From NCBI GenBank assembly GCA_036824005.1, contig DAITBA010000013.1:62001-126000 (forward strand): a stretch of DNA of 64,000 bases. The letters are read 5' to 3'. The stretch is from DAITBA01 sp036824005. GTDB lineage: Bacteria; Pseudomonadota; Gammaproteobacteria; Burkholderiales; Rhodocyclaceae. Positions 61,451 through 64,000 of this stretch are shown here, one piece after another (position 1 is the first letter of the stretch; every line of letters begins with the position of its first letter). The position numbers and the translations under genes were made by a program. The notes under the pieces are model-generated. The model was given only the letters and a program-made list of their open reading frames with translations. It was not told the origin of the DNA and searched no databases.

Positions 61451-61837
61451 CTAGTCCGCGGCACAGTTCAGCGCATAGGCGGCGATCGCCTCCACGACCG
61501 GCCCGGCTTCGCCGATCGGCGTCGCCACCCGGATCGACAGGCCGGGATGGCGCGTGCGCGCCGCGTCCAGCAATGCCGGCAGGTCGCGTTTGGTATGCCC
61601 GCTCTGGGCCATGAATATCGGTACGATCACAATGGCGGCGTGGCCGTCGGCTACGAGCAGGTCGATGGCCTCGGCAAGAGTCGGCGGCAGGAATTCCAGG
61701 AAGGCGAGTGACACGCGCGTCGACGGCGCGCGCGCCAGCATGGCATCGCGGATCGCTTCTAGCGGTCGCGCCCAGTCGGGATTGCGGGCACCGTGGGCAA
61801 ACAGAACGATGGCTTGCGATAGCGGATGGGGCGGCAT
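61451..61837 (-). CDS. cbiX: Sirohydrochlorin chelatase, CbiX short form
   Basis: This 128-residue protein is a single CbiX domain: AIVLFAHGARNPDWARPLEAI with the metal-binding His near the N-terminus, and VIVPIFMAQSGHTKRDLPALL with the second His. Short CbiX proteins act as dimers and insert Co or Fe into sirohydrochlorin. Siroheme is the cofactor of NirB, encoded 27 kb away. The ATG at 61837 (MPPHPLSQ) gives a normal length; an upstream ATG at 61912 would add 25 residues of doubtful value. Confidence 0.85.
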   Translation of the reverse strand: MPPHPLSQAIVLFAHGARNPDWARPLEAIRDAMLARAPSTRVSLAFLEFLPPTLAEAIDLLVADGHAAIVIVPIFMAQSGHTKRDLPALLDAARTRHPGLSIRVATPIGEAGPVVEAIAAYALNCAAD

Positions 61838-61913
61838 GGTTTCGGCACTAGCAGTGGCCGCGATGCGTGTCCGGCGGTTGCCGACATCCGGCCCGCGGCC
61901 CTCGTTTGCCATC

Positions 61914-62033
61914 CTAACCCGATTCGCGCGCGCGCCAAATGTTGCGGCAACCGGTTTCGCGCACCAGCAGCGTCGCCAGCATCCCGAGTGCGGCGGCCGC
62001 GAACATGAGCAGCAAGCCGGTCCGGTAGTCGTC
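61914..62033 (-). pseudogene. C-terminal remnant of an MFS transporter
   Basis: A short frame encodes DYRTGLLLMFAAAALGMLATLLVRETGCRNI and stops at 61914 (segment shown only in its recognisable parts would be: DYRTGLLLMF, AAAALGMLATLLVRET). It reads as the last membrane helix and tail of a major-facilitator transporter. The rest of the gene is missing; sequence upstream of about 62035 is unrelated. A rearrangement or insertion has therefore removed the 5' part. Confidence 0.55.
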
Positions 62034-62057
62034 CACTCCGCCAAGTACATCGCAACG

Positions 62058-62080
62058 ACGCCCCTTTCTGGGCGTTTTTG
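62058..62080 (+). terminator. Rho-independent terminator at the island edge
   Basis: A 6-bp stem ACGCCC-CTTTCT-GGGCGT is followed by TTTTTG on the plus strand. No plus-strand gene ends just upstream, so it is probably left over from the sequence that lay here before the rearrangement, or belongs to the inserted element. Confidence 0.5.
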
Positions 62081-62902
62081 CTTGCTTACCCACATTTCTA
62101 CCCACGCCGCTTTTTTGGGCTGGATTGCCGTCCTGTCAGGACTGACTTTCGGTGGGAATTGCTCTCTGACCGCTCCGTCACGGGGCTTGCAACAAACCCC
62201 GCAAGCCCCGCGCCGTCGCTACCGCGTCGCGTACTCGACCACCGCCGTCGCGCGATAGAGCCGCGCCACGGCTCAGTGCCTCCGATCACCGCCTGACCTC
62301 CTGCCCCGCCGCCGCTGCGCCACTGCGCTGGCCAGCAAAAGGCCGCTCGCCAACTTGCGGCTTGCCGGCGGCTACCGTGTCGGGTGCTCCACCACGCCAG
62401 AGGCTGCGCCACTGGCTTTGTCTCTCCTGCTATCGCCGTCCCGCCAGCGCCGACTTTTGCCCTTGGCGAACGTTCGCGCGGTCTGCCCGCCGTCTGCGCC
62501 GTCAGCTTCGCTCACGGCTCCGTCGGCTACGTTGGGGAAAGACTCAATCGGTTCGCTGTGCTCAACTGCACACCGGCCGCTCCGGGGTAAATGCTCCGCT
62601 GCGCTGCGCATTCAACATAACAGCCTCTTACGCAAAGTCGGGCCAGTCGCTGCGCTGGCGCTCTGCTTGGTGGCCCGACCGCTGCGTGCCCTGCGGGTTC
62701 GCGTAAGTGCAGTTATGTCTTGCGCCCCTGCACGGCCAACAGCGTCATTCGGCGCTGCACGTCGGTTCAGTCAGCGCTGCGCGGTGGGTGGCTTACGCAC
62801 AACCTCAGGGCCGCGCTTCCGCGCCTGCCGGCGCGCTCGCTGACCGGCCTTGCCGGGCAGTCAGTTGATGGATACCGTGCCACCAGCGTCGACTTTTCGA
62901 TG
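62081..62902. other. Long non-coding stretch of the island edge
   Basis: About 820 bp with no coding frame I can support: open frames exist on both strands but have improbable composition. It contains a 9-bp stem GGGGCTTGC / GCAAGCCCC with a 10-base loop (62182-62209), and repeated short phrases built on CGCTGCGCT and GCTTCGCTC, plus the attC-like element at 62615-62718. The sequence looks like a mobile-element non-coding region and not like decayed genes from the neighbourhood. Confidence 0.45.
62615..62718 (+). mobile_element. attC-like integron recombination site
   Basis: The outer arms ACATAAC (62615-62621) and GTTATGT (62712-62718) are perfect inverted repeats and correspond to R'' and R'. 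The inner arms CTTACGC (62627-62633) and GCGTAAG (62701-62707) correspond to L'' and L'. The spacers are 5 and 4 bases, which would leave an unpaired base as in attC sites. A central stem GTCGGGCCA / TGGCCCGAC completes the imperfect palindrome. R' deviates from GTTRRRY in one position. No integrase gene and no cassette gene is present in the window. Confidence 0.5.
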
Positions 62903-63517
62903 TCAGCCGATACCGAGATCGCCGGCAAACTTTCCGAAGCGCATCATCATGCTGGCGAGCGAGGCATCGACACACGCATCGTGCTCTTCTTGCAAGCGCT
63001 CGAAAGTACGCCAGTGCATGCCCTTCGGTTTTCCGCCATCACCGTTGAGAATGCCCAGCTCCCACCCCAGTCGTTGCCGAATCTTGTCGGCCCGTCGGGT
63101 CAGTCGATCATCCCGCTGTTCCCGTTGACTGTCATAGGCCAGCCGATGGCAATGCCGGCAGGCGAAGATGGTTCCACCGTAAAGAACTGCCACGCGCCGC
63201 CCGCATCCCCGTGCCGGACAGCGGAACCACGCGCGCTGGCCACCAAGGCCGCAGGGCGTCCAGTCCAGATAAACCGGATAGTCGAACTGCTGCCAGTCCT
63301 CGCCATTGCTTCGGGCGCGGTAGTTGAGCGTGATGCGGTCGTCGCCCGCGCGAATCTGGATCGAGGCGACTTCCTCGCCATCAATCGACCACCTCCACAT
63401 GAACCAGCGTCCTGCCGTCAGCAGACCGTCCCGTTGCAAGCGCCGCACATCGAGCGACCGCATGTCGCTGGTCGTGCTCTTGCCCCCTTGCCATCGACCG
63501 CTACCCCATCCACCCAT
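62903..63517 (-). CDS. Zinc-ribbon protein typical of integrative elements
   Basis: This 204-residue protein starts MGGWGSGRWQGGKSTTSDMR and contains a CX4C...CX2C zinc-ribbon (FRCPARGCGRRV, then FACRHCHRLAY). Similar proteins are common on betaproteobacterial genomic islands and integrative elements, but their function is unknown. The ATG at 63517 has GGAGG 7 bases upstream, better than a start upstream at 63556. A charged helical tail follows the ribbon. It lies 51 bp downstream of the next gene on the same strand. Confidence 0.7.
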   Translation of the reverse strand: MGGWGSGRWQGGKSTTSDMRSLDVRRLQRDGLLTAGRWFMWRWSIDGEEVASIQIRAGDDRITLNYRARSNGEDWQQFDYPVYLDWTPCGLGGQRAWFRCPARGCGRRVAVLYGGTIFACRHCHRLAYDSQREQRDDRLTRRADKIRQRLGWELGILNGDGGKPKGMHWRTFERLQEEHDACVDASLASMMMRFGKFAGDLGIG

Positions 63518-63568
63518 CGCAACACCTCCGAAATTTTTGCCGAAATCATTTGGCAAGTTCGATGTGCA

Positions 63569-64000
63569 TTACTCGCCCCGGCTGGCGCGCAGATATGCTG
63601 CTGTGTCGTCGACAGATTCGCTCACCGCCCCAGCAGAAACCGATGAAACCGGCGAAACCGCATCAACAACCTCGATCTTCCAACGCTCGGCCGAGCCGTT
63701 GCCCGTGGCGCGCACGATACGCAGACCATCGACGATGCGGCCAGCGTGGCGACGAATCCACCAGCCCAGCTTGCGGCGGTTGATCTCGCCGCGTTCTGCG
63801 GCGATGTCGTGCAGCACCTCGCGCAATTCGGATGCCTGGTCGTACATGCCGACCGTGCGATTCACTGCCTCACGCACCATCGCGGGCGTCTTGCCGAAGG
63901 TGGCGAACCAGGCTTGCAGCAGGCGCGACAAGGTTTCGCGGTCGGGGTCTTCGGCCATCGCCTCGAATACCGAGGCCGTTGGATCGGGGCAACCGAGCCA
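63569..64000 (-). CDS. C-terminal part of a large island protein, cut by the window end
   Basis: The reading frame is open to the end of the window, so the gene extends beyond it; at least 143 residues are visible. An ATG at 63958 exists but the residues before it (LGCPDPTASVFEAMAEDP) read as continuing protein. The segment LSRLLQAWFATFGKTPAMV and IRRHAGRIVDGLRIVRATG resembles the C-terminal ends of helicase/primase-like ATPases on genomic islands; this is a weak inference. It has no recognisable motif in the visible part. Confidence 0.6.
   Translation of the reverse strand, partial: WLGCPDPTASVFEAMAEDPDRETLSRLLQAWFATFGKTPAMVREAVNRTVGMYDQASELREVLHDIAAERGEINRRKLGWWIRRHAGRIVDGLRIVRATGNGSAERWKIEVVDAVSPVSSVSAGAVSESVDDTAAYLRASRGE

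Noticed and set aside
62182..62209. GGGGCTTGC / GCAAGCCCC hairpin as an origin of transfer
   Set aside because: The stem is clear, but no relaxase gene and no nic-site consensus is visible, so the claim cannot be supported.
62098..62843. Open frames on both strands in the island-edge non-coding stretch
   Set aside because: Amino-acid composition is improbable, no Shine-Dalgarno is in place, and one frame runs through the attC-like palindrome.
1..64000. CRISPR arrays, tRNA, rRNA or complete insertion sequences
   Set aside because: No regularly spaced direct repeats, no tRNA-like T-loop with matching acceptor arms, and no transposase gene was found on reading both strands.

Overview
The window is a high-GC stretch of chromosome from a Gram-negative, respiring, metabolically versatile bacterium, most likely a betaproteobacterium of the Rhodocyclales/Nitrosomonadales type. 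That reading rests on the methylcitrate pair PrpC/PrpD, a phasin, a YbiB-type protein next to nitrate-assimilation genes, a NasT antiterminator, a PP2C-kinase fusion in the nitrate region, and many PAS/GGDEF signalling proteins. No rRNA, tRNA or housekeeping marker is present, so the taxonomic call is an inference from gene content.

Layout. (1) 0-2.5 kb: a heme-binding DUF3365-HAMP sensor followed by a Ser/Thr kinase. (2) 2.5-20 kb: a 2-oxoacid:ferredoxin oxidoreductase district. On the minus strand lie subunits gamma, alpha and beta plus a GltD-like FAD/Fe-S protein. Divergently on the plus strand lie a 1665-residue single-chain PFOR and a 957-residue protein that reads as NfnB fused to NfnA. 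The methylcitrate genes prpC-prpD and a plant-type ferredoxin-NADP reductase follow. Together these could carry propionyl-CoA to pyruvate and on to acetyl-CoA, with the low-potential electrons passed to NAD(P). (3) 20-24 kb: methylthioadenosine salvage (YbdL-type methionine aminotransferase, MtnA, FucA/Ald2-type class II aldolase) with a BON-LysM protein. (4) 24-30 kb: a lone receiver, a LEA14-like lipoprotein, two tandem beta-hydroxyacid dehydrogenases, a phasin, and a LuxR-type two-component pair. (5) 30-46 kb: nitrate assimilation: ybiB, nirB, nasA, a fused DmsB-DmsC-like electron-transfer/anchor subunit, nirD, narK and a phosphatase-kinase; then on the minus strand nasT and a nitrate ABC transporter, whose leader carries a recognisable two-hexaloop ANTAR antitermination element and terminator. 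(6) 46-52 kb: DsbB and a three-gene signalling operon (CHASE-PAS histidine kinase, receiver-ATPase, receiver-PAS-PP2C). (7) 52-62 kb: a DUF2892 protein and an RND efflux pair that appear to share one operator, a LysR regulator, a GGDEF-EAL protein and CbiX. (8) 62-64 kb: the edge of a mobile or genomic-island region, marked by the C-terminal remnant of an MFS transporter, an attC-like palindrome, and two genes typical of integrative elements, the last cut by the window end.

A small dispersed hairpin repeat (core ACCACAGAGGACGCAGAGG) occurs four times: three copies in intergenic gaps and one inserted in frame inside the RND pump gene.

The strongest leads are the paired giant PFOR and NfnB-NfnA fusions, the apparently quinol-linked assimilatory nitrate reductase (cytoplasmic NasA plus a DmsB-DmsC fusion), the NasT leader RNA, and the in-frame repeat in the RND gene. 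All functions are read from sequence and family knowledge; no database search was run.
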